Source: Streptococcus intermedius SK54 = ATCC 27335
GTDB lineage: Bacteria > Bacillota > Bacilli > Lactobacillales > Streptococcaceae
Length of the DNA: 64,000 bases
Direction: 5' to 3'
NCBI RefSeq assembly: GCF_000413475.1
Contig: NZ_ATFK01000005.1
Coordinates: 62,001-126,000 of the forward strand
A model generated the notes under the pieces. The model ran no database searches. It saw only the letters and a program-made list of their open reading frames with translations, and was not told the DNA's origin. Positions 46,216 through 55,835 of this stretch are shown here, one piece after another (position 1 is the first letter of the stretch; each line of letters opens with the position of its first letter). The position numbers and the translations under genes were made by a program.

Positions 46216-46668
46216 ATGGTGGATGTAGAAGGACTAGATTTACTGCACAAACAGCTGGAATTTTCCGGCTGTAAGATTGCCTTGCTCTGTGATGATAAGC
46301 TGCTGACTATCTTGCGAGATGATAAGGCAAGCATTCCATACCCTAATATGTGGGAGCTGCCGGGCGGTGGCCGCGAGGGCGAGGAGACCCCCTTTGAATG
46401 TGTCCAAAGAGAAGTTTTTGAAGAGCTTAGTTTGAAGCTTGAAGAAGCGGATATTGCCTGGGTTAAGGCATATCAAGGAATGCTTGATCCAGACAAAACC
46501 TCTATTTTTATGGTGGGAACCATCACTCAGGAAGATTTTGCCAGTATCACCTTTGGCGATGAGGGTCAGGCTTATCAGATGATGGATGTGAGCCAGTTTT
46601 TAGCAGATAAAAAGGTTATTCCGCAGCTGCAGGACAGGTTGAGAGATTATTTGGAGGTACGAGCATGA
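46216..46668 (+). CDS. NUDIX hydrolase
   Basis: A 150-residue NUDIX protein that hydrolyses nucleoside-diphosphate-linked compounds. The Nudix box is complete: GGGREGEETPFECVQREVFEEL (G-x5-E-x7-REVxEEL) at about 51-72. The specific substrate cannot be told. A strong AGGAGG precedes the ATG. The last base pairs overlap the next gene (ATGA at 46665), so it is coupled to the GNAT acetyltransferase. Confidence 0.9.
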   Translation: MVDVEGLDLLHKQLEFSGCKIALLCDDKLLTILRDDKASIPYPNMWELPGGGREGEETPFECVQREVFEELSLKLEEADIAWVKAYQGMLDPDKTSIFMVGTITQEDFASITFGDEGQAYQMMDVSQFLADKKVIPQLQDRLRDYLEVRA

Positions 46669-47135
46669 TTCATATTGAGCGGGCGGGAGCTGAGGATTTA
46701 GAGATCATTATTGCTATTCAGCGAGCGAGTTTTAAGGCCGTTTATGAGAAATATCAAGATCAATACGACCCCTATCTGGAGGAGCGAGAGCGGATTCGTT
46801 GGAAGCTGGTTGAGCGGCCCAATAGTTTTTATTATTTTGTCAAAGACGACGAGAAGATTCTTGGCTTTATTCGCTTGAATACAAATGACGAACAGACAGC
46901 AGGCTGGATTGGGACAGTGGCGATTTTGCCAGAACACCAGAATAAAGGATATGGTTCTGAGGGGCTCGGTCTGATTGAGGAGACATTCTCCACCATTACG
47001 CAATGGGATTTGTGTACGGTTTTCCAAGATAAAGGTATGGTGGCTTTTTATGAGAAAAATGGCTATCATCAGACCCATACGGAGCCCGAAAAAGAGGGCA
47101 TGGATATGGTTTACATGACGAAGACAATGAAATAA
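46665..47135 (+). CDS. GNAT family N-acetyltransferase
   Basis: A 156-residue GCN5-related acetyltransferase. The acetyl-CoA loop is in VAILPEHQNKGYGSEGLGLIEE (Q/R-x-x-G-x-G/A), followed by the C-terminal FYEKNGYHQT motif. The acceptor is unknown. It overlaps the NUDIX gene by four bases. Confidence 0.9.
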   Translation: MIHIERAGAEDLEIIIAIQRASFKAVYEKYQDQYDPYLEERERIRWKLVERPNSFYYFVKDDEKILGFIRLNTNDEQTAGWIGTVAILPEHQNKGYGSEGLGLIEETFSTITQWDLCTVFQDKGMVAFYEKNGYHQTHTEPEKEGMDMVYMTKTMK

Positions 47136-47204
47136 ACAAAGAAAGGATTGTTCAGTTAAATTTCTAAACTGAATCCGCCCTAAACACTGTGCTAAAAAGA
47201 TAAG

Positions 47205-47242
47205 GTTCTCATAGACGCAAGCGTCATCAGAGAATTTCCTAT
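47205..47242 (+). other. Hairpin before prmA
   Basis: TTCTC-AGACGC / GCGTC-GAGAA can form a compact hairpin about 35 bases before the prmA start, without a T tract. It could be an RNA-processing or attenuation element, but this is only suggestive. Confidence 0.35.
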
Positions 47243-47278
47243 TTTGGCTTTGTGTTTTACGGGCTTGGTATTTTAATG

Positions 47279-48232
47279 ATGGACACTTGGCAGGAATTAA
47301 CGATTGAAGTGAAGCGGGAGGCGGAAGAAGCGGCCTCGAATATTCTGATTGAGCTGGGCAGTCAGGGTGTAGCTATCGATGACAGCGCAGATTATCTGGG
47401 GCAGGTTGACCAGTACGGTGAGCTTTTTCCAGAAGTTGAGCAGAGCGAGCGGGTCCGGATTACTGGCTACTACCCAGATTCGGTGGATATAGAGGCCATT
47501 GCGGCCCAGGCCAATGAGCGACTGGCTGAGCTAGATGGCTTCGGCTTGGAGACAGGAGATATTCAGCTGACTCGGCAGGAACTGGCTGAGGAAGACTGGG
47601 CGGATAACTGGAAGAAATACTTTGAGCCAGCTCGTATCACCCATGACTTGACTATTGTGCCGTCCTGGACGGAGTATGAAGCGACTGCTGGTGAGAAGAT
47701 TATCAAGCTGGATCCTGGCATGGCCTTTGGTACGGGTACTCACCCGACGACCAAGATGAGCCTCTTTGCGTTGGAGCAGGTCTTGCGGGGCGGAGAAATG
47801 GTACTGGATGTAGGCACAGGCAGTGGTGTCCTCTCCATTGCTAGCTCTCTCTTAGGCGCCAAGGACATCTACGCCTATGATTTGGACGAGGTGGCGGTGC
47901 GCGTGGCTCGGGAAAACATTGAGCTCAACCCTGACATGGAGAATATCCATGTAGCTCCGGGAGATCTTCTTCGAGGTGTGGAAATCGAGGCGGACGTCAT
48001 TGTTGCCAATATCTTGGCCGATATTCTCATCCATCTGACAGAGGATGCCTACTGTCTGATCAAGGATGAGGGCTATCTGATTATGAGTGGGATTATTTCT
48101 GAAAAATGGGAAATGGTGCGCGAGTCAGCAGAAGCAGCAGGATTTTTCCTGGAAACGCATATGATTCAGGGCGAATGGAATGCCTGTGTCTTTAAGAAAA
48201 CGCAGGACATTTCAGGCGTGATAGGTGGTTAG
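47279..48232 (+). CDS. prmA: Ribosomal protein L11 methyltransferase
   Basis: A 317-residue SAM-dependent enzyme that trimethylates ribosomal protein L11. The N-terminal L11-binding domain ([36 protein letters not shown]) and SAM motif I ([13 protein letters not shown]) are typical, as is the post-motif [10 protein letters not shown]. Start 47279 is the second of two adjacent ATGs and gives the family length. The ribosome site is weak. rsmE follows immediately, as in many Firmicutes. Confidence 0.95.
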   Translation: MDTWQELTIEVKREAEEAASNILIELGSQGVAIDDSADYLGQVDQYGELFPEVEQSERVRITGYYPDSVDIEAIAAQANERLAELDGFGLETGDIQLTRQELAEEDWADNWKKYFEPARITHDLTIVPSWTEYEATAGEKIIKLDPGMAFGTGTHPTTKMSLFALEQVLRGGEMVLDVGTGSGVLSIASSLLGAKDIYAYDLDEVAVRVARENIELNPDMENIHVAPGDLLRGVEIEADVIVANILADILIHLTEDAYCLIKDEGYLIMSGIISEKWEMVRESAEAAGFFLETHMIQGEWNACVFKKTQDISGVIGG

Positions 48233-48976
48233 ATGCAGCAGTATTTTATAAAAGGAAACCCTCAGTCTCCGTTGGTTGTCACGGATAAGGACACGGCTAA
48301 ACATATGTTTTCAGTCATGCGGCTCAAAGAGGGCAACCAAGTCACACTGGTCTTTGATGATGGCGTAAAGCGGCTGGCTCAGGTGTTAGATCCCAGCCAG
48401 CAGAGCTTGGCAATCTTGGAGGAGCTAGCAGACAATACCGAGCTGCCGGTCCAAGTGACCATTGCTTCAGGCTTTCCCAAGGGGGATAAATTAGAATTTA
48501 TTACTCAAAAGGCAACGGAGCTAGGAGCCTGTGCTCTCTGGGCTTTCCCAGCGGACTGGTCGGTGGCCAAGTGGGATGGCAAAAAGCTGGCTAAAAAGAG
48601 TGAAAAGCTAGAGAAAATTGCTCAGGGAGCAGCAGAGCAGAGTAAGCGCAATCTGATTCCTGAGGTTAAGCTATTTGATAAAAAGGCCGATTTTCTTGCC
48701 CAGCTCGGTCAATTTAACACGATCGTCGTAGCCTACGAGGAAGCGGCTAAAGAAGGAGAAGCTGCTACTCTACTACAGACTGTGAAAGGTTTGGCCAAGG
48801 GAGACAAATTGCTTTTTATCTTCGGGCCAGAAGGCGGTCTATCGCCAGATGAAATAGTAGCCTTTCGTCAAGCAGGCGCTGTATCAGCAGGTTTGGGCCC
48901 ACGTATTCTGCGAGCTGAAACAGCTCCACTTTATGCGCTAAGTACAGTTAGTGTGTTGACAGAATTGATACAATAG
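48233..48976 (+). CDS. rsmE: 16S rRNA m3U1498 methyltransferase RsmE
   Basis: A 247-residue SPOUT-class methyltransferase for U1498 of 16S rRNA. It has an N-terminal PUA-like domain (VVTDKDTAKHMFSVMRLKEGNQV). The knotted SAM site has FIFGPEGGLSPDE and LGPRILRAETAPLYALS. The start abuts the prmA stop, with AGGTGG upstream, so the two rRNA/ribosome modification genes are one unit. Confidence 0.95.
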   Translation: MQQYFIKGNPQSPLVVTDKDTAKHMFSVMRLKEGNQVTLVFDDGVKRLAQVLDPSQQSLAILEELADNTELPVQVTIASGFPKGDKLEFITQKATELGACALWAFPADWSVAKWDGKKLAKKSEKLEKIAQGAAEQSKRNLIPEVKLFDKKADFLAQLGQFNTIVVAYEEAAKEGEAATLLQTVKGLAKGDKLLFIFGPEGGLSPDEIVAFRQAGAVSAGLGPRILRAETAPLYALSTVSVLTELIQ

Positions 48977-49594
48977 GAAAAAGTTGCTTTGATAGACATG
49001 ATCTTTATTGTTCTTATCTCGTAACTTTGGTCTAAGATAAGTGAAATATTTGGTTGAGCGAAAAGGAATGAAAATACGGAAACAAAGCTGCTAGCTAGAT
49101 TCCGAACACTACTTTTGCTTGAGAAAGAGAGGTGGTTCATCATGCCTTTATCTACTTTATTTGAGGCGGCTTTTTGCTATTTTATTTATGTTTATACTGG
49201 ATTTATCAGAGAGATACTATAAGCAGAAAAGCATTACCTCTTTCGTTACAGGGAGTGGGGCAGAACTAAAGTTTGAAAATTCTTAGTTTGTAGTTTTACC
49301 TCGCAGGCTTGATAGAGACTCTTTTGAATTTTTAAAGTGAATAGTTTAAGAAGTCAACCACTATGCTGTCGGATTTATTGTACGTATGTTGTGAAGCTGG
49401 AACTTTTTATACCAGCTTCTTTTTATCTGAAAATAAGCTAAAATAAGTCTTTCTAATGATGTTAAGAGGCATTGCAAAGGCTGTATGTTGAGTATTACAC
49501 GGACTGATTGTAATTCAGCCACTTGCTTCTGTACTTCCTTGTTTTCATATTGCCTTAAAAGTGATAAAATGGTAGGAAGAACTGGAGAGAGAAT
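48977..49594. other. Intergenic region rsmE-relA
   Basis: About 620 bases with no firm gene. A 26-codon frame at 49142-49222 (MPLSTLFEAAFCYFIYVYTGFIREIL) has a fair ribosome site (GAGAGGTGG) and would be a tiny hydrophobic peptide. It may equally be the remnant of something larger. A terminator-like hairpin GAAGCTGG / CCAGCTTC with Ts lies at 49394-49424. Confidence 0.45.
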
Positions 49595-51811
49595 ATGCCA
49601 AAAGAAGTCAATTTAACGGGCGATCAAGTCGTTGCTCTTACTAAAAAATATTTATCACCAGAAGATGTTGCCTTGGTGCAAAAAGCTTTGGTTTATGCAG
49701 TAGATCGGCATCGTGGGCAATTTCGTCAATCGGGTGAGCCATATATTATTCATCCGATTCAAGTTGCAGGAATTTTAGCTAAGTTGAAGTTAGATGCTAT
49801 TAGTGTTGCTTGCGGTTTTTTGCATGACGTAGTAGAAGATACAAATGCGACTTTAGATGATTTAGATCGTGAATTTGGACATGATGTACGTGGGATTGTT
49901 GATGGTGTGACTAAACTTGGTAAAGTCAAGTATATGTCTCATGAGGAGCAGTTGGCTGAAAACCACCGGAAAATGTTAATGGCGATGTCCAAGGATATTC
50001 GTGTTATTTTGGTCAAGTTGGCGGATCGCCTGCACAATATGCGAACGCTCAAACACCTGCGCAAAGACAAGCAGGAACGTATCTCACGTGAAACGATGGA
50101 AATTTATGCTCCATTGGCTCATCGTTTGGGGATTTCGAGCGTTAAATGGGAACTAGAAGATTTAGCTTTTCGTTATTTGAATCCGACAGAATTTTATAAG
50201 ATTTCTCATCTGATGAAAGAAAAACGTCGGGAACGCGAAGAATTGGTTGACGAAGTAGTTCGCAAGATTGAAACGTATGCATCTGATCGTAATCTTCGTG
50301 GAAACATTTATGGCCGTCCAAAGCATATTTATTCTATTTATCGGAAAATGCAGGACAAGAAAAAGCGTTTTGATGAGATTTATGATTTGATTGCTATTCG
50401 TTGTATTCTAGATACACAAAGTGATGTTTACGCCATGTTGGGTTATATTCATGAACTGTGGCGGCCAATGCCCGGACGGTTTAAAGATTATATCGCCAAT
50501 CGTAAAGCGAACGGCTATCAGTCCATTCATACCACCGTTTATGGTCCTAAAGGTCCAATCGAGTTTCAAATCCGAACCAAAGAAATGCACGAAGTAGCTG
50601 AATACGGAGTTGCAGCTCACTGGGCCTATAAAAAAGGTATTAAAGGTCAAGTTGATAGTAAAGAATCTGCTATTGGGATGAACTGGATCAAGGAGATGAT
50701 GGAACTCCAAGACCAGTCTAATGATGCACAAGATTTTGTGGATTCTGTTAAAGAAAATTATCTGGCTGAAGAAATCTATGTTTTTACACCGGATGGAGCG
50801 GTCCGATCATTGCCAAAAGATTCGGGTCCGATTGATTTTGCGTATGAAATCCATACCAAAGTTGGTGAAAAAGCAGTTGGTGCCAAGGTAAATGGCCGTA
50901 TGGTGCCACTGACTACGAAGCTGAAAACTGGAGATCAAGTTGAGATTGTCACCAGTACTAATTCCTTTGGGCCGAGCCGTGACTGGATAAATGTTGTAAA
51001 AACGAGCAAGGCACGCAATAAGATTCGCCAATTTTTCAAAAATCAAGACAAGGAACTGTCCATTTCTAAAGGGCGCGAGCTCTTGCAGGCACAATTTCAA
51101 GAAAATGGCTATGTAGCCAATAAATACATGGACAAAAAGCACATGGAAGAAGTTCTGCAAAAAACGAGCTACAAAACAGAAGAAGCCCTTTTTGCGGCCA
51201 TTGGTTTTGGTGAGATTGGAGCTATTTCTATTTTTAACCGTTTGACGGAGAAAGAGCGTCGTGAGGAAGAGCGCGCTAAAGCGAGAGCGGAAGCCGAAGA
51301 GCTTGTCAAAGGCGGTGAGGTGAAGCGTGAAAATAAAGAAACGCTGAAAGTCAAGCATGAGGGAGGTGTCATCATCCAAGGTGCCTCTGGGCTTTTGATA
51401 CGGATTGCCAAGTGCTGTAATCCAGTTCCGGGTGATGAAATTGTTGGTTATATTACGAAAGGTCGAGGTGTAGCGATTCACCGTAAGGACTGTATGAATC
51501 TACGAGCACAGGAAAATTATGAGCAGCGTTTGATTGAGGTTGAATGGGAAGAAAATACCTCCACGAAAGAATACACAGCTCATATTGATATTTATGGTTT
51601 GAACCGCACAGGTCTTTTAAATGATGTGCTGCAAGTTTTGTCTAATACAACAAAAAACATCTCCACTGTGAATGCACAACCAACTAAGGATATGAAATTT
51701 GCCAACATTCATGTTTCTTTCGGAATCGCTAATTTATCCATGCTCACAACAGTTGTAGATAAGATTAAAAGTGTGCCAGAAGTTTATTCGGTTAAACGGA
51801 CAAATGGTTAA
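49595..51811 (+). CDS. relA: Bifunctional (p)ppGpp synthetase/hydrolase RelA (RSH)
   Basis: A 738-residue long RSH enzyme controlling the stringent response. The HD hydrolase domain has LHDVVEDT (His77-Asp78) and KLADRLHNMRTL, suggesting active hydrolysis. The synthetase domain has RPKHIYSIYRKM and GYQSIHTTVYGP. TGS (YVFTPDGAVRSLPKDSGPIDFAYEIH), the Cys-bearing helical region (AKCCNPVPGDEIVGY) and a C-terminal ACT domain follow. The start has GGAGAGA upstream. Confidence 0.96.
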   Translation: MPKEVNLTGDQVVALTKKYLSPEDVALVQKALVYAVDRHRGQFRQSGEPYIIHPIQVAGILAKLKLDAISVACGFLHDVVEDTNATLDDLDREFGHDVRGIVDGVTKLGKVKYMSHEEQLAENHRKMLMAMSKDIRVILVKLADRLHNMRTLKHLRKDKQERISRETMEIYAPLAHRLGISSVKWELEDLAFRYLNPTEFYKISHLMKEKRREREELVDEVVRKIETYASDRNLRGNIYGRPKHIYSIYRKMQDKKKRFDEIYDLIAIRCILDTQSDVYAMLGYIHELWRPMPGRFKDYIANRKANGYQSIHTTVYGPKGPIEFQIRTKEMHEVAEYGVAAHWAYKKGIKGQVDSKESAIGMNWIKEMMELQDQSNDAQDFVDSVKENYLAEEIYVFTPDGAVRSLPKDSGPIDFAYEIHTKVGEKAVGAKVNGRMVPLTTKLKTGDQVEIVTSTNSFGPSRDWINVVKTSKARNKIRQFFKNQDKELSISKGRELLQAQFQENGYVANKYMDKKHMEEVLQKTSYKTEEALFAAIGFGEIGAISIFNRLTEKERREEERAKARAEAEELVKGGEVKRENKETLKVKHEGGVIIQGASGLLIRIAKCCNPVPGDEIVGYITKGRGVAIHRKDCMNLRAQENYEQRLIEVEWEENTSTKEYTAHIDIYGLNRTGLLNDVLQVLSNTTKNISTVNAQPTKDMKFANIHVSFGIANLSMLTTVVDKIKSVPEVYSVKRTNG

Positions 51812-51827
51812 GTGAAAACAGACAAAT

Positions 51828-51868
51828 CGAAAAAGGCTACTCAAGTAATCTTTTGTGACTTTTTCGCA
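51828..51868 (+). terminator. Hairpin between relA and dtd
   Basis: CGAAAAAG..TAC / GT..CTTTTTCG. It may only partly terminate, since dtd usually shares the relA transcript. Confidence 0.5.
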
Positions 51869-51890
51869 ATATAAAAATAGAAAGTTCAAA

Positions 51891-52334
51891 ATGAAAATAG
51901 TGATTCAGCGCGTGAAGCAAGCTTCGGTATCAATTGATAGCAAACTTTACAATCAAATTCGGCAAGGACTGCTGTTATTGGTTGGCGTAGCACCAGATGA
52001 TGCTCAAGAAGATGTAGCATATGCAGTGAGAAAAATTACCAATATGAGAATTTTTTCAGATGATGAAGACAAGATGAACTTGTCCGTAAAAGACGTAAAC
52101 GGAGAGATTCTTTCTATTTCTCAGTTTACATTGTACGCTGATACCAAAAAAGGGAATCGTCCTGCATTTACTGGTGCAGCGAAGCCAGATTTGGCTAGTC
52201 AGTTGTATGATGATTTTAACGAATTGCTAAGTCGCGAAATACCTGTCAAAACTGGTGTTTTCGCTGCTGATATGCAAGTTGCGTTAGTTAATGATGGGCC
52301 AGTGACGATTGTGTTAGATACGAAGAAACCGTGA
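51891..52334 (+). CDS. dtd: D-aminoacyl-tRNA deacylase
   Basis: A 147-residue Dtd enzyme that removes D-amino acids (and glycine) mischarged on tRNA. Both active-site motifs are present: [10 protein letters not shown] (SQFTLYA) and [11 protein letters not shown] (the NxGP cross-subunit Gly-cisPro motif). The start at 51891 (MKIVIQRV) matches the family N-terminus; a longer frame from 51855 reads through the hairpin. Confidence 0.95.
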   Translation: MKIVIQRVKQASVSIDSKLYNQIRQGLLLLVGVAPDDAQEDVAYAVRKITNMRIFSDDEDKMNLSVKDVNGEILSISQFTLYADTKKGNRPAFTGAAKPDLASQLYDDFNELLSREIPVKTGVFAADMQVALVNDGPVTIVLDTKKP

Positions 52335-52347
52335 TAGCAAGATAAAT

Positions 52348-52399
52348 AAAAAGGATTGAAGCGCAATAGCTTTCATAGTTATTTCGCTTCAATCCTTTT
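52348..52399. terminator. Bidirectional terminator between dtd and the manganese regulator
   Basis: AAAAGGATTGAAGCG pairs perfectly with CGCTTCAATCCTTTT around a 21-base loop. It serves the converging transcripts. The regulator's stop codon lies just at its right edge. Confidence 0.88.
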
Positions 52400-53048
52400 A
52401 AATTTTCTCTACATAAAGCTGTTGGGCGATCACAGAATTGATTTGCAATTCTTTTCCATTCACTTTGAGTGCATACAATTGTGTGTAAGGGTCGTATTGT
52501 TCGAGTATCAGCGTATCTCCCAAATGGAAATCATGTTTTTCCAAATATGTTAATAATTCAAATTCATCATGAACACGTGCTAAGCGATAGATACCAGGAT
52601 CTGCAGCTTGCTCTAACGTCAGTTGATACTTTTCAACGAGTAGTTCTCCTTTAGTTGGAATAGTTCCACCATGAGGGCAAGTCTCAGGATAATCCATCAT
52701 TTTTTCCAATCGTTCAACAAACAATTCTGATACAGTGTGTTCTAATACTTCAGCTTCTTCATGAATTTGATCTGTTGTGGTGTATTGTAAATTATGTACT
52801 AGAAAATATTCAATTAAACGATGTTTACGATATAGTTCAGATACAAGATGGAGACCAAGATTGGTCAATAAATACCCCTTGGTCTTGTCTTTTAGAATTA
52901 ATTTTTCGGAAATCAATTTCTTAATCATTTCTGTGACTGCCGGAGGAGATACTTGCATTTGAGCGGCAATTTCTTTATTTGTAATTTTTTCGGCATGCGT
53001 ACCAATCTCATAAATACACTTAAGATAATCTTCTTTGTTTGGGGTCAT
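52398..53048 (-). CDS. scaR: DtxR/MntR-family manganese-dependent repressor (ScaR/SloR/PsaR type)
   Basis: A 216-residue metalloregulator. It has an N-terminal winged helix (NKEIAAQMQVSPPAVTEMIKKLISEKLILKDKTKGYLLT), the dimerisation and metal domain (RKHRLIEYFLVHNL..EEAEVLEHTVSELFVERLEK, with Cys-containing TCPHGGTIP), and a C-terminal FeoA/SH3-like domain. It represses the manganese ABC transporter operon just upstream on the same strand, an order like sloABC-sloR. AAGGAG precedes the ATG. Confidence 0.92.
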   Translation of the reverse strand: MTPNKEDYLKCIYEIGTHAEKITNKEIAAQMQVSPPAVTEMIKKLISEKLILKDKTKGYLLTNLGLHLVSELYRKHRLIEYFLVHNLQYTTTDQIHEEAEVLEHTVSELFVERLEKMMDYPETCPHGGTIPTKGELLVEKYQLTLEQAADPGIYRLARVHDEFELLTYLEKHDFHLGDTLILEQYDPYTQLYALKVNGKELQINSVIAQQLYVEKI

Positions 53049-53161
53049 ATTGTCTTATTACTCCTTATCTTATTAGTATATCAAAAATAGCTTAAGAATA
53101 CAGACGTTAACTACTTGTTTCAGAAAATGAAATGATTTTTCCTTTAAGGAAACTGTCATGT

Positions 53162-53199
53162 AAAAAGGAACTAGCAATCAATGCTGGCTCCTTTTACAC
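53162..53199 (-). terminator. Terminator after the manganese-binding lipoprotein gene
   Basis: AAAAGGA..AGCA / TGCT..TCCTTTT hairpin just past the stop, separating it from the regulator gene. Confidence 0.75.
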
Positions 53200-53202
53200 T
53201 TC

Positions 53203-54135
53203 TTATTTGCTAAGACCTTCGGCAATTTTATCCAAATTCCATTTCATCATGTCGTAGTAGCTATCCCCTTTTTTCCCTTTTTCAGCGATTGAGTCAGTGA
53301 AAATCTTGGCATAGATTGGAATTTTTGTATCTTTTGAAACGGTTTTCATTGGACGTTCATCGACACTACTTTCGACAAAGAGTGAAGGAACTTTGGTTTT
53401 ACGAAGTTTTTCAACTAAAGTTTTGATTTGGTCTGGAGTTCCTTCTTCTTCTGTGTTAATTTCCCAGATGTAGGCAGAAGGTACGCCGTAGGCTTTAGAG
53501 AAGTATTTGAAGCAGCCTTCGCTGGTAACAATCATTTTCTTTTCAGTAGGAATATTCTTAAATTTTGCTTTTGCTTCCTTGTCTAATGATTCGAGTTTTG
53601 CAGTGTAGGCTTTCAAATTCTTTTCGTAAGTTTCTTTATTTTTAGGATCTTTTTCAATCAACCGTTTTGCAATATTTTTCGCATAGATAATTCCGTTTTC
53701 AAGATTTAGCCAAGCGTGTGGATCTTCTTTCCCTTTTTCATTTTGACCTTCCAGATAGATAACATCCACTCCATCACTTACAGCATAGTAATCTTTGTTT
53801 TCAGTCTTTTTCGCATTTTTGACCAATTTTGTAAACCAAGCATTTCCGCCGGTTTCCAAATTGATACCATTGTAGAAAATCAAATCAGCTTTTGATGTTT
53901 TTTTCACATCTTCTGGTAATGGTTCGTATTCATGTGGATCTTTTCCGACAGGAACGATACTGTGCAGATTGATTTTATCACCAGCGATATTTTTGGTAAT
54001 ATCAGCGATGATCGAGTTGGTAGCAACAACATTCAATTTTGAAGATTTGTTGGTAGAAGTTCCTTTTTGACCAGCACAAGCAAAGAGCCCGATGACAGCC
54101 AAAAATAGAACGGTGACAAAACCTAATTTTTTCAT
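53203..54135 (-). CDS. scaA: Manganese ABC transporter substrate-binding lipoprotein (ScaA/PsaA/SloC type)
   Basis: A 310-residue metal-binding lipoprotein of the cluster A-I family. The signal peptide ends in the lipobox LFAC (Cys20). Metal ligands are expected at His in [12 protein letters not shown] (about 67), His in [13 protein letters not shown], Glu in [10 protein letters not shown] and Asp in KIFTDSI. It captures Mn(II) outside the cell for the permease. In streptococci these proteins are major surface antigens and virulence factors. Confidence 0.94.
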   Translation of the reverse strand: MKKLGFVTVLFLAVIGLFACAGQKGTSTNKSSKLNVVATNSIIADITKNIAGDKINLHSIVPVGKDPHEYEPLPEDVKKTSKADLIFYNGINLETGGNAWFTKLVKNAKKTENKDYYAVSDGVDVIYLEGQNEKGKEDPHAWLNLENGIIYAKNIAKRLIEKDPKNKETYEKNLKAYTAKLESLDKEAKAKFKNIPTEKKMIVTSEGCFKYFSKAYGVPSAYIWEINTEEEGTPDQIKTLVEKLRKTKVPSLFVESSVDERPMKTVSKDTKIPIYAKIFTDSIAEKGKKGDSYYDMMKWNLDKIAEGLSK

Positions 54136-54163
54136 ATAAGGTTCTCCTTTATATAAATTAATA

Positions 54164-55018
54164 CTAATTTTCGTTTAGCTTGGATTTGTTTTTTAGTTTA
54201 TTAAATCGTTGTTTTGGAGCGATAAAGAAACTAATGGCAAAGATAATGGCGGATGTCAGGACAATACTTGAGCCAGCCGCAACATTAAAGGTATAGCCAA
54301 TGAAAAGTCCTAAGACAGATGCAAGTGCCCCCAAGCTAGAAGACAAGATAATCATGGTTTTAAGACTGTTTGCATAAAGATAAGCAGTAGCAGCAGGTGT
54401 AATCAGCATGGCAACAATCAAAATCGTTCCCACACTTTGCATAGCTGTAACTGCAACCAGCGTCAAGAGAATCATCAAGAGATAATGATAAAGATTGACT
54501 GGCATCCCCATCGCTTTTGCCAGAAGTGGATCGAAAGATGTAATCAATAATTCTTTGAAGAATAGTCCAATAATAATTAGAACAGCGATTCCTACACCAA
54601 TTGTAATCCACATATCAATGTCTTGTACAGCTAAGATATTTCCAAAAAGAATATGGAAAAGGTCGGTTGAACTATTAGCAACTCCAATCAAAATGACTCC
54701 AAGAGCTAAAAAGGAACTAAAAGTTATTCCAATGGCAGTATCACTTTTGATAATTGAATTTCCCTTGATATAAGTGATAATGATCGAGGCTAGAAGTCCA
54801 AAAATAATGGCTCCTATAAAGAAGTTGATTCCTAAAATAAAGGAGAGTGCAACTCCCGGCAAGACCGCATGTGAAATGGCATCGCCCATCAAGGACATGC
54901 CCCTTAGAATAATGAAGCAGCCAACTGCTCCAGCAACAATCCCGATGACAATGGCCGTAATCAGTGCATTTTGTAGAAAATGGAATTTCTGCAGTCCATC
55001 AATAAATTCTGAAAACAT
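54164..55018 (-). CDS. scaB: Manganese ABC transporter permease
   Basis: A 284-residue ABC-3 family permease with about eight membrane helices ([50 protein letters not shown] is characteristic). The start at 55018 is chosen because TGGAGG lies 8 bases upstream, inside the ATPase stop region. It forms the membrane channel of the manganese uptake system. Confidence 0.94.
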   Translation of the reverse strand: MFSEFIDGLQKFHFLQNALITAIVIGIVAGAVGCFIILRGMSLMGDAISHAVLPGVALSFILGINFFIGAIIFGLLASIIITYIKGNSIIKSDTAIGITFSSFLALGVILIGVANSSTDLFHILFGNILAVQDIDMWITIGVGIAVLIIIGLFFKELLITSFDPLLAKAMGMPVNLYHYLLMILLTLVAVTAMQSVGTILIVAMLITPAATAYLYANSLKTMIILSSSLGALASVLGLFIGYTFNVAAGSSIVLTSAIIFAISFFIAPKQRFNKLKNKSKLNEN

Positions 55019-55019
55019 A

Positions 55020-55739
55020 TTAGAGACCTCCATTTACAAAAAGCTGAGAGCCATAGGCTTTTTTCAAGTTTTCTTCTGTGAAAGTTGATGAAGTTTCTCC
55101 AATGGCAATGAGTTCCTTGTTCAAAATTAAAACTTGATCAAAGTAATGTGGGACTTTTCCTAAGTCATGGTGAACGATGAGAATCGTTTTTCCTTGTTCT
55201 TTTAGACTGCGTAGCGTTGTCATGGTGATTTCTTCACTGATTGAATCAATCCCAACGAATGGTTCATCCAGAAAGATACAGTCAGCTTCTTGTACTAGAC
55301 AGCGCGCAATCAAGACCCGTTGAAATTGCCCTCCTGACAATTGGCTGATTTGGCGTTCAGCATAATCCTCTAAGCCGACAATGCGTAGTGCATTTGTCAC
55401 TTTTTCCCATTCTTTATTTGTTAACCTGTGGAAAAGTTTCACTTTTGGATACAATCCAAGCGACACACATTCTTTCACTTTGATTGGAAAGTTGTAGTCA
55501 ATGTGAATTTTTTGTTCCACATAAGCTACATGGCTAAGTACTTTTGAGAATTCTTTATCATCAAGGTAAGTTTGTCCAACATGATCAATGATGCCCAACA
55601 TTCCTTTTAAAAGGGTGGATTTACCAGCCCCATTTGGGCCAATAACTCCCATGATAGTTGGGCCTTGGATTTCCAAAGAAATCTGATTGAGAGCAAGTGT
55701 TTCCTGATAGGAGACACTTAAATTTTCGATACGTATCAT
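55020..55739 (-). CDS. scaC: Manganese ABC transporter ATPase
   Basis: A 239-residue ATPase. Walker [10 protein letters not shown], signature [14 protein letters not shown], Walker [13 protein letters not shown] and the switch His (LIVHHD) are complete. The start at 55739 ([11 protein letters not shown]) has AGGGG 8 bases upstream. It is the first gene of the scaCBA operon and starts just after a promoter overlapped by the manganese operator. Confidence 0.94.
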   Translation of the reverse strand: MIRIENLSVSYQETLALNQISLEIQGPTIMGVIGPNGAGKSTLLKGMLGIIDHVGQTYLDDKEFSKVLSHVAYVEQKIHIDYNFPIKVKECVSLGLYPKVKLFHRLTNKEWEKVTNALRIVGLEDYAERQISQLSGGQFQRVLIARCLVQEADCIFLDEPFVGIDSISEEITMTTLRSLKEQGKTILIVHHDLGKVPHYFDQVLILNKELIAIGETSSTFTEENLKKAYGSQLFVNGGL

Positions 55740-55758
55740 TTTATACACCCCTACAGTT

Positions 55759-55795
55759 AATATACATTAAAACAAAAATTAAGTCAAGTTAATTT
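55759..55795 (-). promoter_or_regulatory. scaCBA promoter with manganese-regulator operator
   Basis: Minus-strand -35 TTGACT (55787-55782), 17 bases, -10 TATATT (55764-55759). The palindrome AAATTAA-N6-TTAATTT (55776-55795) covers the -35. This matches the ScaR/SloR/PsaR operator type (AAATTAACTTGACTTAATTT), predicting repression when Mn(II) is abundant. Confidence 0.88.
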
Positions 55796-55835
55796 CGTGC
55801 TTTTTAATTAAAAAGTGAGATAAGATTAAAAAACT

